Shown piece after piece: positions 10,615-19,462 of a DNA stretch of 64,000 nucleotides. The notes beneath the pieces are model-generated. The model did not search any database. It was not told the DNA's origin and worked only from the letters and a program-made list of their open reading frames with translations. Each line of letters opens with the position of its first letter. Positions within the stretch are counted from its first letter, which is position 1. Source of the stretch: Psychrobacter sp. UBA3480 (GTDB taxonomy: Bacteria; Pseudomonadota; Gammaproteobacteria; Pseudomonadales; Moraxellaceae); contig NZ_DFQV01000033.1 of the NCBI RefSeq assembly GCF_002377945.1, positions 1 through 64,000 of the forward strand, given 5' to 3'. The position numbers and the translations under genes are program-made.

Positions 10615-12051
10615 CTAGCTTTTTTCTTTTATCACGCGCGTGACGTCAGCCGCGCTGACATCGCTGTTTGGTAAACCACCAAAGGTGACTCGTACATAGT
10701 TGGTAATGCTAGCGATTTGTGCAGGGCTTAAGTCTTTTGAGAACCCCGGCATTTTTGGTGCTGTGTTAAACGCACCTTTTGCCCCAAAGGCAATCACGCC
10801 AACGAGCGCATCAGGTTTTACTCGGCGAATACTACTTAAACCGACAATGGAGGCATAGCGCGCATCGGGCTGGGCGTAACCATCGACGCCATGACAACTG
10901 GCGCAATGGATGAGATATAAGTCTTTTGGCGACTTGCTATCATTTACATCGTGCGAACTGATCCTGCTATCTACACTAGTAACCGTCTCGGCTTTTGCCT
11001 GCGCCAGATAGTCTTTTTGCTCAAGTAAATCATAAGTAATAGAATCGCTGACTGGTTGCGGTAGACGAGAGACATTGACAGGTATCAAATAATCATCGGT
11101 CTTAATGGCTGGAACGACTTTTAGATAAGATGCCATAGCAATCAGATCTTCGTCGGTAAGATAACGCGTACTGTGCGCCACGGCTTCTGCCATCGGGCCG
11201 CCCGCATAAGCGCGCTTATCAAGTGTTCCTGTACGCAGGTAAGTCACGATATCCATTTCGCTCCAAAGTCCGATACCCGTATCGTTGTCAGGCGTGATAT
11301 TTGGTGCAAACCATTTACCAAGTGGCGCGCCAGACAAATAAAGATCTTTATCAAGACCTTGTGTTAAATTGCGCGGGGTGTGACAGGTACCGCAGTGCTC
11401 TAAGTTATTGACCAGATATTCACCGCGCTGCTGAGTTTTCGTCAGCCCTGAGCGATTTTCGGTAGAAGGCACATTGATGACATTCCATGCCAGCATCAAG
11501 CTACGAATATTTAACGGGAAAGGCAAATGAGTGGTTTTTTCAGGTGGTTTGTCTACGATAGCAACGGTCTGAAAGTACGCGAACAAGGCGCTGATATCCT
11601 TATCTGTCATGCCATGATAAGACGGGTAAGGCATGGCAGGATAAAGCTGATGACTGGGTGCACGACCTTTTTGCAAAGCCTTTTTGAAATCGGCTTCAGT
11701 ATAGTTGCCGATACCATAGCGCGTCGATGGTGTGATATTGGTTGAGTAGATATTGCCAATGGGCGTCTCAATTGGTACGCCGCCACTATAGTCATCACGG
11801 TGGCAAGCCATACAGTCAGCGGTACGCGCCACGTAAGCGCCGCGATTGGCAAGCACACTATTAGCAGGGCTAACATTTGGTAGGGTTATTCGACTGGGCA
11901 AAGTATCTCTTGGCAAACTGACCGTGCCTGCCATCACGACGTTAGACACTAAGCTGAATCCCAATGTCAGTGTTATTATCGAAGAAAATGACAATGCTGG
12001 CATGACGGCAGAAAGTGGTTTCGCAATACTCTTATAATACCAATGAATCAT
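10615..12051 (-). CDS. Triheme cytochrome c (dehydrogenase cytochrome subunit type)
   Basis: The 478-residue product has a signal peptide (hydrophobic stretch ending ...VVMAG near residue 42) and three heme c motifs: CMACH (residues 80-84), CGTCH and CASCH. Spacing and length match the membrane-associated cytochrome subunits of periplasmic alcohol, gluconate and sorbitol dehydrogenases. Those subunits carry electrons from a flavin or quinoprotein dehydrogenase to ubiquinone. The only dehydrogenase next to it is the Tat-exported amine oxidoreductase 69 bp downstream. AAGGA lies 7 nt before the ATG. The pairing is inferred from neighbourhood. Confidence 0.88.
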   Translation of the reverse strand: MIHWYYKSIAKPLSAVMPALSFSSIITLTLGFSLVSNVVMAGTVSLPRDTLPSRITLPNVSPANSVLANRGAYVARTADCMACHRDDYSGGVPIETPIGNIYSTNITPSTRYGIGNYTEADFKKALQKGRAPSHQLYPAMPYPSYHGMTDKDISALFAYFQTVAIVDKPPEKTTHLPFPLNIRSLMLAWNVINVPSTENRSGLTKTQQRGEYLVNNLEHCGTCHTPRNLTQGLDKDLYLSGAPLGKWFAPNITPDNDTGIGLWSEMDIVTYLRTGTLDKRAYAGGPMAEAVAHSTRYLTDEDLIAMASYLKVVPAIKTDDYLIPVNVSRLPQPVSDSITYDLLEQKDYLAQAKAETVTSVDSRISSHDVNDSKSPKDLYLIHCASCHGVDGYAQPDARYASIVGLSSIRRVKPDALVGVIAFGAKGAFNTAPKMPGFSKDLSPAQIASITNYVRVTFGGLPNSDVSAADVTRVIKEKS

Positions 12052-12124
12052 GTCTAATTCCTTTTTAAGCTTTCTGCAAATAACTACCCGTATCTATTAA
12101 GACAGTGGCGAAACGTTAAAAATA

Positions 12125-12739
12125 CTACTGTCTGGCGGCTTCGATCTTGATACTTAAGTCAAGGTTTTTGGTCAGTCCGAACCAAGCGAATTTATTGATA
12201 TTCCATTTTGTGCGATTAATCGTAGCAGTGAACTCGCCACCGCAAACATCCTTTCTGATGCTCGTGTTTAGATAACAATCAAACTTAGTCGCGGTTAGGC
12301 TAATTGGGTGTGTCTCGCCATGCAGTGTCAGTTGTCCATCTACCCGAATGACCTGCGGGCTTTTTTTATCTTGATTAAAATGCCATTTTGTCGATTCAAA
12401 ATGCGCTGAAGGAAACCTCTGCATATCAAAAAATTCAGGCCCCGTTAGACTATCATTAAAAGAAGGGTTGCCCGTATTTAAGGAGTTTATCGGTATGATC
12501 AATGAGATGTCGCCTGATCTTCGGTTTGGATCGTATTGCAATTGACCTTTGATATTGTAAAAACCCCCAGTCGTGGATGAACTTTTAAAGTGTTCGATAG
12601 CAAATCGAATATGAGTGTTGGCAGGATTAATAGCGTAACTGGCAGCTTGACTGCTATTTGCAGCGCCCACGAGCAATAATGGAATGGTCAAAAAATAATA
12701 GACATGCGAAGGTTTTGGTCCAATAGACAACAAGCGCAT
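12125..12739 (-). CDS. YceI-family periplasmic lipid-binding protein
   Basis: The 204-residue product has a signal peptide (hydrophobic core IPLLLVGAA, likely cleavage after SSQA) and then the YceI lipocalin-like beta-barrel. Recognisable blocks are YAINPANTHIRFAIEHF at the start, GDISLIIPINSLNTG, and the 'FPSAHFES' and 'LTLHGETHPI' segments. YceI proteins bind isoprenoid lipids or quinone-like molecules. It lies 73 bp upstream of the triheme cytochrome on the same strand and may be the first gene of that cluster. AAAGGA precedes the start. Molecular role is known only at family level. Confidence 0.87.
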   Translation of the reverse strand: MRLLSIGPKPSHVYYFLTIPLLLVGAANSSQAASYAINPANTHIRFAIEHFKSSSTTGGFYNIKGQLQYDPNRRSGDISLIIPINSLNTGNPSFNDSLTGPEFFDMQRFPSAHFESTKWHFNQDKKSPQVIRVDGQLTLHGETHPISLTATKFDCYLNTSIRKDVCGGEFTATINRTKWNINKFAWFGLTKNLDLSIKIEAARQ

Positions 12740-12942
12740 AGCTACATTCCTTTACAGCCTCTTGATATAGAGGAGCTTATTCACAAGCGCTATCCTTGCG
12801 TTTGCTTAACAATAAGCCAGTGATTGTTTATTATTTATACAGAGTTTTTCAAATACTTAGTAGTGCTATTTTAGTAAAGAGATAATGAACAACTCTGTCA
12901 TGCCCGAACGTCAATTCAAAGTACTGAACCTAAGTGCTAACT

Positions 12943-13767
12943 TTAAGTGTTAGAGTGCTCAATGCTAGACAAGCTAAGACCAGTATGTCTTTTATCATCG
13001 CTAGTACTGTGTGTTTTATTCTTAATTGATTGTTTGAAAAATAGGGCTGCGAGCATACAGGCTATCGTTAATGACAGCAGCATTGAGACCAATGTATGGC
13101 TAAAGAAATGATCGCCAAACAGCATCTTATACAGTCCCATTGTCCAGCCCAAAACAGTTACTGATATGACTATCTGGTAGCGGTGTTTTCTTAGTGTCGG
13201 TAAAAAAGCCAGTCCATATAAAGAAAACCCTGCGCTGGCGTGAGCTGCTGGGAAGCATCTGGCAGGCGTTGCTGCTACGATGTTTTGCCAAAGATTGAGG
13301 TAGGGCAGATCCCCATTAAAAATAACTAAGTCATTTGGGCAACTAACATGGGTGACGCCTTTGAGCGTGGCAATGATAGCAGGTACAATCGCCAATATAA
13401 TCAGTAGGTAGCCAATCTCGCGCATAGGTAAAGGAAGTAGAAATTTATCAAGCTTATTATGACTGAGCTTACTACGATTATACTTATTACGGTTTAAGGC
13501 AGTAGCATTAAGCCTTGCCTGTCTATACTTGATGATTAAAACCGCTATGAGGTAGACAGCCAATATAATCAATAATACTTTGGGCAAATCATAAAAGATA
13601 AATGCATAAGGCTGCGCGCCTTTTTCAAGTAGCCAGTGATCATTATTATAAAAAAGCTCACTGATGCGTACATCTAATTGGCTATGCTCAAAAACCAAGG
13701 TGGCCATGATGGTCACGCACAGTAGTTTTAGCCAGTCCCAAGTCATTGCGTTGTTTTCTGAAGTCAT
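12943..13767 (-). CDS. PAP2-family membrane phosphatase
   Basis: The 274-residue integral membrane protein has about six hydrophobic segments. It carries PAP2 motifs: a degenerate first motif, FPAAHASAGF in place of the usual PSGH(A/S), and GDHFFSHTLVS with the catalytic His-containing third motif. The family removes phosphate from lipid phosphates or polyprenyl pyrophosphate; some members dephosphorylate or phosphorylate lipid A (LpxE, LpxT). It is last in the run eptA-pmrA-pmrB-dgkA-PAP2, so a lipid A or undecaprenyl-phosphate role is likely. In mobile mcr-1 elements a PAP2 gene also lies next to the phosphoethanolamine transferase. The first arginine-bearing motif is hard to place, so the substrate is open. 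Confidence 0.85.
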   Translation of the reverse strand: MTSENNAMTWDWLKLLCVTIMATLVFEHSQLDVRISELFYNNDHWLLEKGAQPYAFIFYDLPKVLLIILAVYLIAVLIIKYRQARLNATALNRNKYNRSKLSHNKLDKFLLPLPMREIGYLLIILAIVPAIIATLKGVTHVSCPNDLVIFNGDLPYLNLWQNIVAATPARCFPAAHASAGFSLYGLAFLPTLRKHRYQIVISVTVLGWTMGLYKMLFGDHFFSHTLVSMLLSLTIACMLAALFFKQSIKNKTHSTSDDKRHTGLSLSSIEHSNT

Positions 13768-13883
13768 GACTACACCTGATAACGTATATGCGATGTTGAT
13801 AGATCCTAATACGACCTTCGTTTCATTGTTTGTCTAAGATGGTGCTAGCAGCGTGTTGCGCTGTTATACGAATGCTCGCCATG

Positions 13884-13923
13884 CTTTAATAAAATAGAGC
13901 AGACTTTAATAAAGTAGAGCAGA
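13884..13923. repeat. Two tandem 20-bp copies across the dgkA stop
   Basis: CTTTAATAAAATAGAGCAGA is followed at once by CTTTAATAAAGTAGAGCAGA (19/20 identical). The second copy contains the stop codon of dgkA, so the duplication looks like a recent slip that leaves the coding end intact. Confidence 0.8.
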
Positions 13924-14379
13924 TAATGCCATTACCCATAAAACCATTAACAAACTTAACGCTAAGAACTGCGCCGCAGAGCCAACATCTTTTGCGATTT
14001 TTGCGAGTGGGTGTTTGGCGGTTGAAGTATGGTCAACGCAAGCTTCGATACCTGTGTTGATTAGCTCAACAATCAACGACATAAAAGAAGCGACGACCAG
14101 CATCATTTTTATACCAAGCGCAAAAGGCATAACGATGACAGCAGCTAGCAGTATAAGATTGAGCCACAAAACTTGTCTAAAAGCCGCTTCCAATTTATAT
14201 GCGGCTTTAAAGCCATCTATAGAGTAACTAGTGGCTTTTATAATGCGAAGGATTCCCGTTTTACCTTTGGTATGACTTGCAAAGCTATCAGCCGCGAGTA
14301 CACTATCATGTGCTGTTTGGTTGACAGAACTATGCTCGGCTGTTGGGTCTATAAGGTTGGTATGAGCGATTGGCTTCAT
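13906..14379 (-). CDS. dgkA: Diacylglycerol kinase (DgkA family)
   Basis: A 157-residue protein; the DgkA core occupies about residues 45-157 with three membrane helices. It carries the family signatures EAAFRQ and ELINTGIEACVD followed by AKIAKDVGSAAQF, which supply the metal- and ATP-binding acidic residues. The N-terminal ~45 residues are an extra polar extension. The enzyme phosphorylates diacylglycerol to phosphatidate in the inner membrane. Diacylglycerol is the by-product when EptA takes phosphoethanolamine from phosphatidylethanolamine, so its place beside eptA makes metabolic sense. A PmrA-box-like pair lies 57-73 bp upstream. The ribosome binding site is weak. Confidence 0.93.
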   Translation of the reverse strand: MKPIAHTNLIDPTAEHSSVNQTAHDSVLAADSFASHTKGKTGILRIIKATSYSIDGFKAAYKLEAAFRQVLWLNLILLAAVIVMPFALGIKMMLVVASFMSLIVELINTGIEACVDHTSTAKHPLAKIAKDVGSAAQFLALSLLMVLWVMALSALLY

Positions 14380-14435
14380 ATGGCATTCTTAATGGTCTAT
14401 TAAAATTAAGATAGCCTGAGTATAAGACGGGAGAG

Positions 14436-14452
14436 GTTAAGAAAACGTTAAG
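14436..14452 (-). promoter_or_regulatory. PmrA-box-like site upstream of dgkA
   Basis: On the minus strand the sequence reads CTTAACGTTTTCTTAAC: two CTTAAC half-sites separated by 5 bp, the arrangement known for PmrA (BasR). The half-sites are identical to those upstream of eptA. Confidence 0.65.
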
Positions 14453-14557
14453 AGGATATAGAGAGGTGAGAATAAAGCGTAATGGTTGTTTAAATTTTTC
14501 ATTTCCCAATCAGCAATTATGATTGGGAGGTGAAGATGTCTTTGGACTATCACAAGG

Positions 14558-15898
14558 TTACTTATAATAAATACTAAAGGTGCTACCACCTGAGCGATTG
14601 GCTTGGTGAGTGAGCTGCCAGCCCATATGCGACATGATACGCTGGACGATACTGAGTCCTAGACCTGATCCTTCAACCTTATGTTTTGTCTCATGCTCTG
14701 ACGACAGCATTGTTTGCTCGCCATTATATTGAGACTCTAGTCGCTCAAACCGTTCATAGAGTAAGGGCATCATCGCCTCAGGAATACCTAAGCCAGTATC
14801 AGTCACCGTGATTTTTTCGTCATCGATAGTAATGACTACTTCGCCATCATCGGTATATTGAAACGCATTTTTTATGAGGTTGCCCAATGCCATTTTTAGT
14901 AGTTCGGGGCGTACGTAAGCGCTGTATTCCTGCTCAGCAATTATCTGACAAGTAACAGACTTATACCGCAGTAAGTATTTTAGGCGCTGCATTTCTGCTA
15001 AGGCGATACTGTTAATAGAGGTTTGCGGTGCGTCTAACTTTTCAGGCGCGCGCGATAGTAGGAGCAGGGCGGTGATAATCTCAGAAGTTTCTTTGGCAGT
15101 AGTGCTGATACGATTGGTAAACTCATTTAAGTGGCTGTCAGAGTCTAGTTGCGAGGCCAACACTTCAGAAGCCCCCATAATAATAGTCAATGGCGTGCGT
15201 AACTCGTGGCTGACATCACCAGTAAACAGTTGCTCGCGTTTGAGATACTGCTCTAACTTGTGGTTTTTCTCATCGATAGCCCGTGCCAAGACACCAACTT
15301 CAGATGGCAAATGTGTTAAATCGCTTAAGTTATGATGGTCGGTTTCGACAGCTCGTTTCAAATCTAATAAAGGCTTGATGATTTGTTTAGAGGACAATTG
15401 GGAAAAGATAGCAGCGATAAGTAAGCTTAAAATCACGGCTACTTTTAGCGTATCTGCAAATATGTCTTCTAGGTGCTCAAATATCGCCAAGACTGGATAA
15501 TTTCCCATCACCATTTCTGTGTTTTCTAAGTAAGTCAAAATATAAGCTTGACCGTCTTGGGTGTAGGCGAAAAGATGCAGGTTGGCATGACCTGCTCCAG
15601 AGGCCTTATTAACAGTGACAGAAGTCTCTTGCACCGTGTCATTGGCTATCGCTTGTAAACTGGCAGGTGCTTTGTCATAGCGATAAATCTTGATACCTGG
15701 GTCAGCGACATAGATAGGCTGGTCACCGTACTTTTCTTGACTAAGCTCTAGCTGCTGCAATAGGCGAGCCTTGACCAAATCTTGCTCTATTCGGCTCTCT
15801 GCGTACAAGAAAATACTGACAAAAGCTGCGCACAGTAATAACGCGAATATGAAGTAAGACAGTCTGAATTTATTGGCTATCGAGTCTATATTGAGCAT
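14558..15898 (-). CDS. Sensor histidine kinase (PmrB/QseC-like)
   Basis: The 446-residue protein has two membrane helices (about residues 12-35 and 155-180) enclosing a ~120-residue periplasmic domain, and a HAMP-like linker. The H-box is FTGDVSHELRTPLT, the N-box NLIKNAFQYT, and the ATP lid has DTGLGIP and GSGLGLSIV. It follows its response regulator, as in pmrAB/qseBC. I start at ATG 15898; a TTG four codons earlier is possible. A PmrB-like role is inferred from the adjacent eptA and dgkA and their PmrA-box-like sites; the ligand is unknown. Confidence 0.88.
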   Translation of the reverse strand: MLNIDSIANKFRLSYFIFALLLCAAFVSIFLYAESRIEQDLVKARLLQQLELSQEKYGDQPIYVADPGIKIYRYDKAPASLQAIANDTVQETSVTVNKASGAGHANLHLFAYTQDGQAYILTYLENTEMVMGNYPVLAIFEHLEDIFADTLKVAVILSLLIAAIFSQLSSKQIIKPLLDLKRAVETDHHNLSDLTHLPSEVGVLARAIDEKNHKLEQYLKREQLFTGDVSHELRTPLTIIMGASEVLASQLDSDSHLNEFTNRISTTAKETSEIITALLLLSRAPEKLDAPQTSINSIALAEMQRLKYLLRYKSVTCQIIAEQEYSAYVRPELLKMALGNLIKNAFQYTDDGEVVITIDDEKITVTDTGLGIPEAMMPLLYERFERLESQYNGEQTMLSSEHETKHKVEGSGLGLSIVQRIMSHMGWQLTHQANRSGGSTFSIYYK

Positions 15899-16025
15899 GG
15901 CGTAGGACAACTTAATAGAAGAAGGCGATATATAACAGAGCTATATATAATAGAGCAATAAATACAATACGGTCAGTCAGTTAGTAAATTGGATAAGGTT
16001 TATTCAATCCATACTGCAATGATGA

Positions 16026-16721
16026 CTACGCGCTTACTGATTTATTAGGGTCAACAACTTGGTAACCTACGCCAGGTACTGTGACTATCATGGGTATGTC
16101 AAATGGCTTATCAACCTGTGCGCGCACACTATGCATATGGGTGCGCAGTGCATCACTACTCGGTATATCTAGTCCCCATACTTTTTCTTCAATCTCAGTT
16201 TTACTGACGACTCTAGGCGCTGCGCTCATTAGGATATGCAATATTTTAAAGCCAGTAGGGGTGAGCTTTAGTGATTGTCCGTCGCGCATAATGGTATGCT
16301 CACTATTGTTTAAGGACAGCGCTCCGACAGCAATACTGTGGGCAAAATGATCGTCCTCATGGCGACGTATGAGCGCTTTGATACGACACTCCAACTCAAC
16401 CAACGAAAATGGCTTGACCAAATAATCATCAGCGCCGCTATCAAACCCAGCGACTTTATCCAAGATTGTATCGCGAGCCGTGAGCATTAGTACGGGAGTC
16501 TTGTCATGCAACTCTTCTCTGAGTTTTTTGCACAGCTGCGTGCCATCCATACCGGGTAGCATTACATCTAGCAGTATCACGTCATAACGATTGTTTGAGG
16601 CAAGTGTTAGCCCGCTATAACCATTATGCGCGTTGTCCAACTCAAACCCTTTTGGCTCAAAGAAAGCATAAATATTGGCCACGATATCGGGGTTGTCTTC
16701 AATAACGAGTATCTTGTACAT
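16026..16721 (-). CDS. OmpR-family response regulator (PmrA-like)
   Basis: The 231-residue product has a receiver domain with acidic pocket E8/D9, phospho-acceptor D52 in VILLDVMLPGMDG, and the conserved Lys in DYLVKPF. A winged-helix DNA-binding domain follows from about residue 130. It lies between eptA (107 bp upstream) and the kinase gene. Two tandem CTTAAC-N5-CTTAAC sites before eptA and dgkA are its natural targets. Calling it PmrA is an inference; QseB-type regulators look similar. Confidence 0.87.
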   Translation of the reverse strand: MYKILVIEDNPDIVANIYAFFEPKGFELDNAHNGYSGLTLASNNRYDVILLDVMLPGMDGTQLCKKLREELHDKTPVLMLTARDTILDKVAGFDSGADDYLVKPFSLVELECRIKALIRRHEDDHFAHSIAVGALSLNNSEHTIMRDGQSLKLTPTGFKILHILMSAAPRVVSKTEIEEKVWGLDIPSSDALRTHMHSVRAQVDKPFDIPMIVTVPGVGYQVVDPNKSVSA

Positions 16722-16827
16722 GATGCTGACCTAAAAAATAGTGGTTACCTAAAAGGACTGAGTAATATAAAAACGAATGTAGAGAGCTGTTTTAACAAAT
16801 TATTTGGAATAACTCACTTTTAACCAC

Positions 16828-18546
16828 TCAATTAGAATGGGACAGTTTGAAAAGGGTTGCTTCACCTTTGACTTCATCGGTCGTAATACCAAAAAAGCTA
16901 AGCAATGTTGGCGTAATGAAATCGTGCGACACAGGCTCATTGACCATACTAGAAAGATTTTCAGTATCGATACTATTGCTATTGGGCGACCAAACTATCG
17001 TAGGCACGTGTTTTTGGGTATCTGGTGCGAACTTATAGGGCAAGCCGTGCAGGTAGATATTATTTTCACCCAAACTCTCCCCATGATCACTAATATATAC
17101 CATTACCACATCATAATCTTGCTCATAAGGCTTTAGCGTATCAATCACATTATTCAAAAAATAATCGGTATAACGAATCGCATTATCATAGCCATTTACC
17201 AACGACTGAGCATCACATTTAGACAGCTCATTGGTCATGCAAACAGGGTTATACGCTTCAAATTCTTTGGGATAGCGCTGATAATAGGCGGGGCCATGAT
17301 TGCCCATTTGATGCAGCAAAATAAGTGTGTCTTTCGGCATCTCTTTCTGTGAGCTGCCTGACTTAACCAGTGTATCAAACCCATCAAGCATACCGATATC
17401 TCGGCATTCAACATCACAGTTCGGATTGGTATCAGCTGTTTTATAGTCTTCAAAAGTAACGCGATCAGCCACGCCTTTTGAGCTAGAGTTATTGTCGCGC
17501 CAAATAACATTGACCCTTTGCTTACTTAGCGTATCTAGTACGTTTTCATTATACTTGGCTGTATCGATATCGTAGTCTGTTCGATTTGCATAGCTAAACA
17601 TGCAGGGTACGGAGTAGGCCGTAGAAGTGCCACAAGAGACGGCATCTTTAAAGCTATAGAGGTCTGACTGCTTTGAGAGCAGCGGTGTGGTGTTGCGTGT
17701 ATAGCCGTTCAAACCGAAGTGATCTGCGCGAGCCGTTTCGCCAACCACAAACACCATCAGTTTTGGTTTAGCACTGCCACTCACACTATTAGCAGGTGAA
17801 ACACGCTTTGCATCTGTCGCATGCAGTGTCAAAGTATCAGGACGGCGTAGCTCATCGACATAGTTTTCGCCAAGTTTGATCGTAGAGTAAATAGGCGTGA
17901 TCGGGTTAGCATAAGAACGGACTTGTTTATGCTGACGGAAGAAGCTGGCGTACTGGTCACCAAACGGCAAAATACAAATGGTGATTAGCGCAACAGATAG
18001 GATCAAGGTTGCCGTTTTTTGCAGAATGCCTCGTTGCCAAGTAAAATGTTTTAGACGAATTTTGCTAATGATAAATGCCGGCAACACGCCTAATATCAGC
18101 ACTCGAATGACCATGCTAGGAGCAAACAATCCCATCGCCTCTGCTTGATCGGTCTCCAGACTATTGATCAGCATATTGGTGTCAAATATCGTCCCGTAAG
18201 CATCAGTAAAATAACCACAGATGGCAGCGATAATCAGTAACGTAGCTAGTACGGGTTTGGCAATGGGACGATAGCAAAATAGTTGTAATACTAGCCACAT
18301 CAATCCAAATAACAAACCTATGATGGAGAGTATAAAGCCCATGTTTGTGCTAAATGGATAGACCGCCAGTACCTGCTGAAAAAACGCAAGATTTGCAGTC
18401 GCTACTAAATATAAAGCGACGATAATAATAAGATAACTGAGACTTATCTCACGATCATAGAGCTTACTAAGGTAGCGGGTTTTTGCGTTGGCGTTGGGCG
18501 CGTAGCTTTTTAGCACATTGGTCTTGATGATTTGAGGTATGGACAT
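16828..18546 (-). CDS. eptA: Lipid A phosphoethanolamine transferase (EptA/MCR family)
   Basis: The 572-residue protein has five N-terminal membrane helices followed by a periplasmic alkaline-phosphatase-fold domain. Zinc and catalytic residues of the family are in place: E270 in VGETARADHF, nucleophile T309 in SCGTSTAYSVPCMFS, H417 in MGNHGPAY, D487/H488 in YISDHGESLGEN and H500. It moves phosphoethanolamine from phosphatidylethanolamine to lipid A, which lowers negative charge and polymyxin binding. The stretch around T309 and the C-terminal half resemble MCR-type proteins closely. I choose ATG 18546: a longer start at 18591 would overlap the predicted -10 element. The gene heads the cluster with pmrA/pmrB-like, dgkA and PAP2 genes. 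Confidence 0.93.
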   Translation of the reverse strand: MSIPQIIKTNVLKSYAPNANAKTRYLSKLYDREISLSYLIIIVALYLVATANLAFFQQVLAVYPFSTNMGFILSIIGLLFGLMWLVLQLFCYRPIAKPVLATLLIIAAICGYFTDAYGTIFDTNMLINSLETDQAEAMGLFAPSMVIRVLILGVLPAFIISKIRLKHFTWQRGILQKTATLILSVALITICILPFGDQYASFFRQHKQVRSYANPITPIYSTIKLGENYVDELRRPDTLTLHATDAKRVSPANSVSGSAKPKLMVFVVGETARADHFGLNGYTRNTTPLLSKQSDLYSFKDAVSCGTSTAYSVPCMFSYANRTDYDIDTAKYNENVLDTLSKQRVNVIWRDNNSSSKGVADRVTFEDYKTADTNPNCDVECRDIGMLDGFDTLVKSGSSQKEMPKDTLILLHQMGNHGPAYYQRYPKEFEAYNPVCMTNELSKCDAQSLVNGYDNAIRYTDYFLNNVIDTLKPYEQDYDVVMVYISDHGESLGENNIYLHGLPYKFAPDTQKHVPTIVWSPNSNSIDTENLSSMVNEPVSHDFITPTLLSFFGITTDEVKGEATLFKLSHSN

Positions 18547-18586
18547 ACAGATACTTCTCAACAGGTGGTAGGAAACGTCATTCCTT

Positions 18587-18620
18587 ACCATAGCAAGTGG
18601 TCTGTTAAGAACATGTTAAG
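18587..18620 (-). promoter_or_regulatory. PmrA-box-like site and promoter of eptA
   Basis: On the minus strand the sequence at 18620-18604 is CTTAACATGTTCTTAAC, two CTTAAC half-sites 5 bp apart. A TATGGT -10-like hexamer follows at 18592-18587. The layout matches PmrA-activated promoters, in which the box replaces a good -35. It places the transcript start near 18580, upstream of the 18546 ATG. Confidence 0.65.
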
Positions 18621-18687
18621 GCGGTTCATGCCAACTCTAATAAGTTAGATGTTGTGTGGATTGTTGAGATGGCTTTATACATTTAAG

Positions 18688-19377
18688 TCAGGCAGGATTC
18701 ATCATTGCCATCAGCTGGGGCTTGTCCTTTATGGTGATAAAACCATAGTGCATATCGATAAGGTTCTGCTTTTGCCAAGATTGAATGATTTTATTTATGG
18801 TTTGTCTGGTGGTGCCAAGCATAAAGCCCAGCTCTTCTTGCGATAAGCGCAGATCTATTTTTATATCGTCACCTATTTGCTTACCATAAGTGTCGATCAG
18901 TCCAATCAGCATGCTAGCCAATCGCGCTGAGGTATTGAGTGAGGTAGCATCATCAATCCAATCAAATGCTCGTCGAATCCGCTGGCAAGTTATAAGCGCG
19001 AGGTGCTTGTATAAAATCGGATGCAACTGCGCTGTCTGAATGACTAGATTTCTTGGGATTGAGATGAGCATTACTTTATTAATCGTCCACGCATCATGGG
19101 TGCGAGGATTGTCATCTATGATAGATATCTCACCAAACCACTCACCACTAGATAGATGTGCCAGTGTCATGGCATGGCCACTAGCGCTCACATTACAGAC
19201 TCTAATCGTACCCGACACGACAAAGTGTAGAGCGGCATCATCGTTATCACCGATGGCATGAATCATTTGACCTTTTTGGTATACCTTTAGCACCGCATCG
19301 CCTGCCAGTAGCGGCTGCACAATGGATGGCAATTGACTAAACCATGGGTCGTTATTTAAATAATGATTGATATTCAT
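18688..19377 (-). CDS. Crp/Fnr-family transcription regulator
   Basis: The 229-residue product has a cyclic-nucleotide-binding-like beta-barrel (about residues 20-130, including SGEWFGEISIIDDNPRTHDA). A C-terminal helix-turn-helix carries the recognition segment LSQEELGFMLGTTRQTINKII. It lacks the cysteine cluster of Fnr. I start at ATG 19377 (MNINHYLNND); the longer open frame would run into the divergent aldolase gene. The 85-bp divergent region suggests it controls the aldolase-hydrolase pair as well as itself. The effector is unknown; the phosphate-binding Arg-Ala signature of true Crp is not obvious. Confidence 0.85.
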   Translation of the reverse strand: MNINHYLNNDPWFSQLPSIVQPLLAGDAVLKVYQKGQMIHAIGDNDDAALHFVVSGTIRVCNVSASGHAMTLAHLSSGEWFGEISIIDDNPRTHDAWTINKVMLISIPRNLVIQTAQLHPILYKHLALITCQRIRRAFDWIDDATSLNTSARLASMLIGLIDTYGKQIGDDIKIDLRLSQEELGFMLGTTRQTINKIIQSWQKQNLIDMHYGFITIKDKPQLMAMMNPA

Positions 19378-19462
19378 AAGTGTAATGTTTTTGACAGATT
19401 TGGTTTTATGAAATGGTGTAAAGTAATCATTCAGGATATCTAACACAGTAAAGGAATACACC

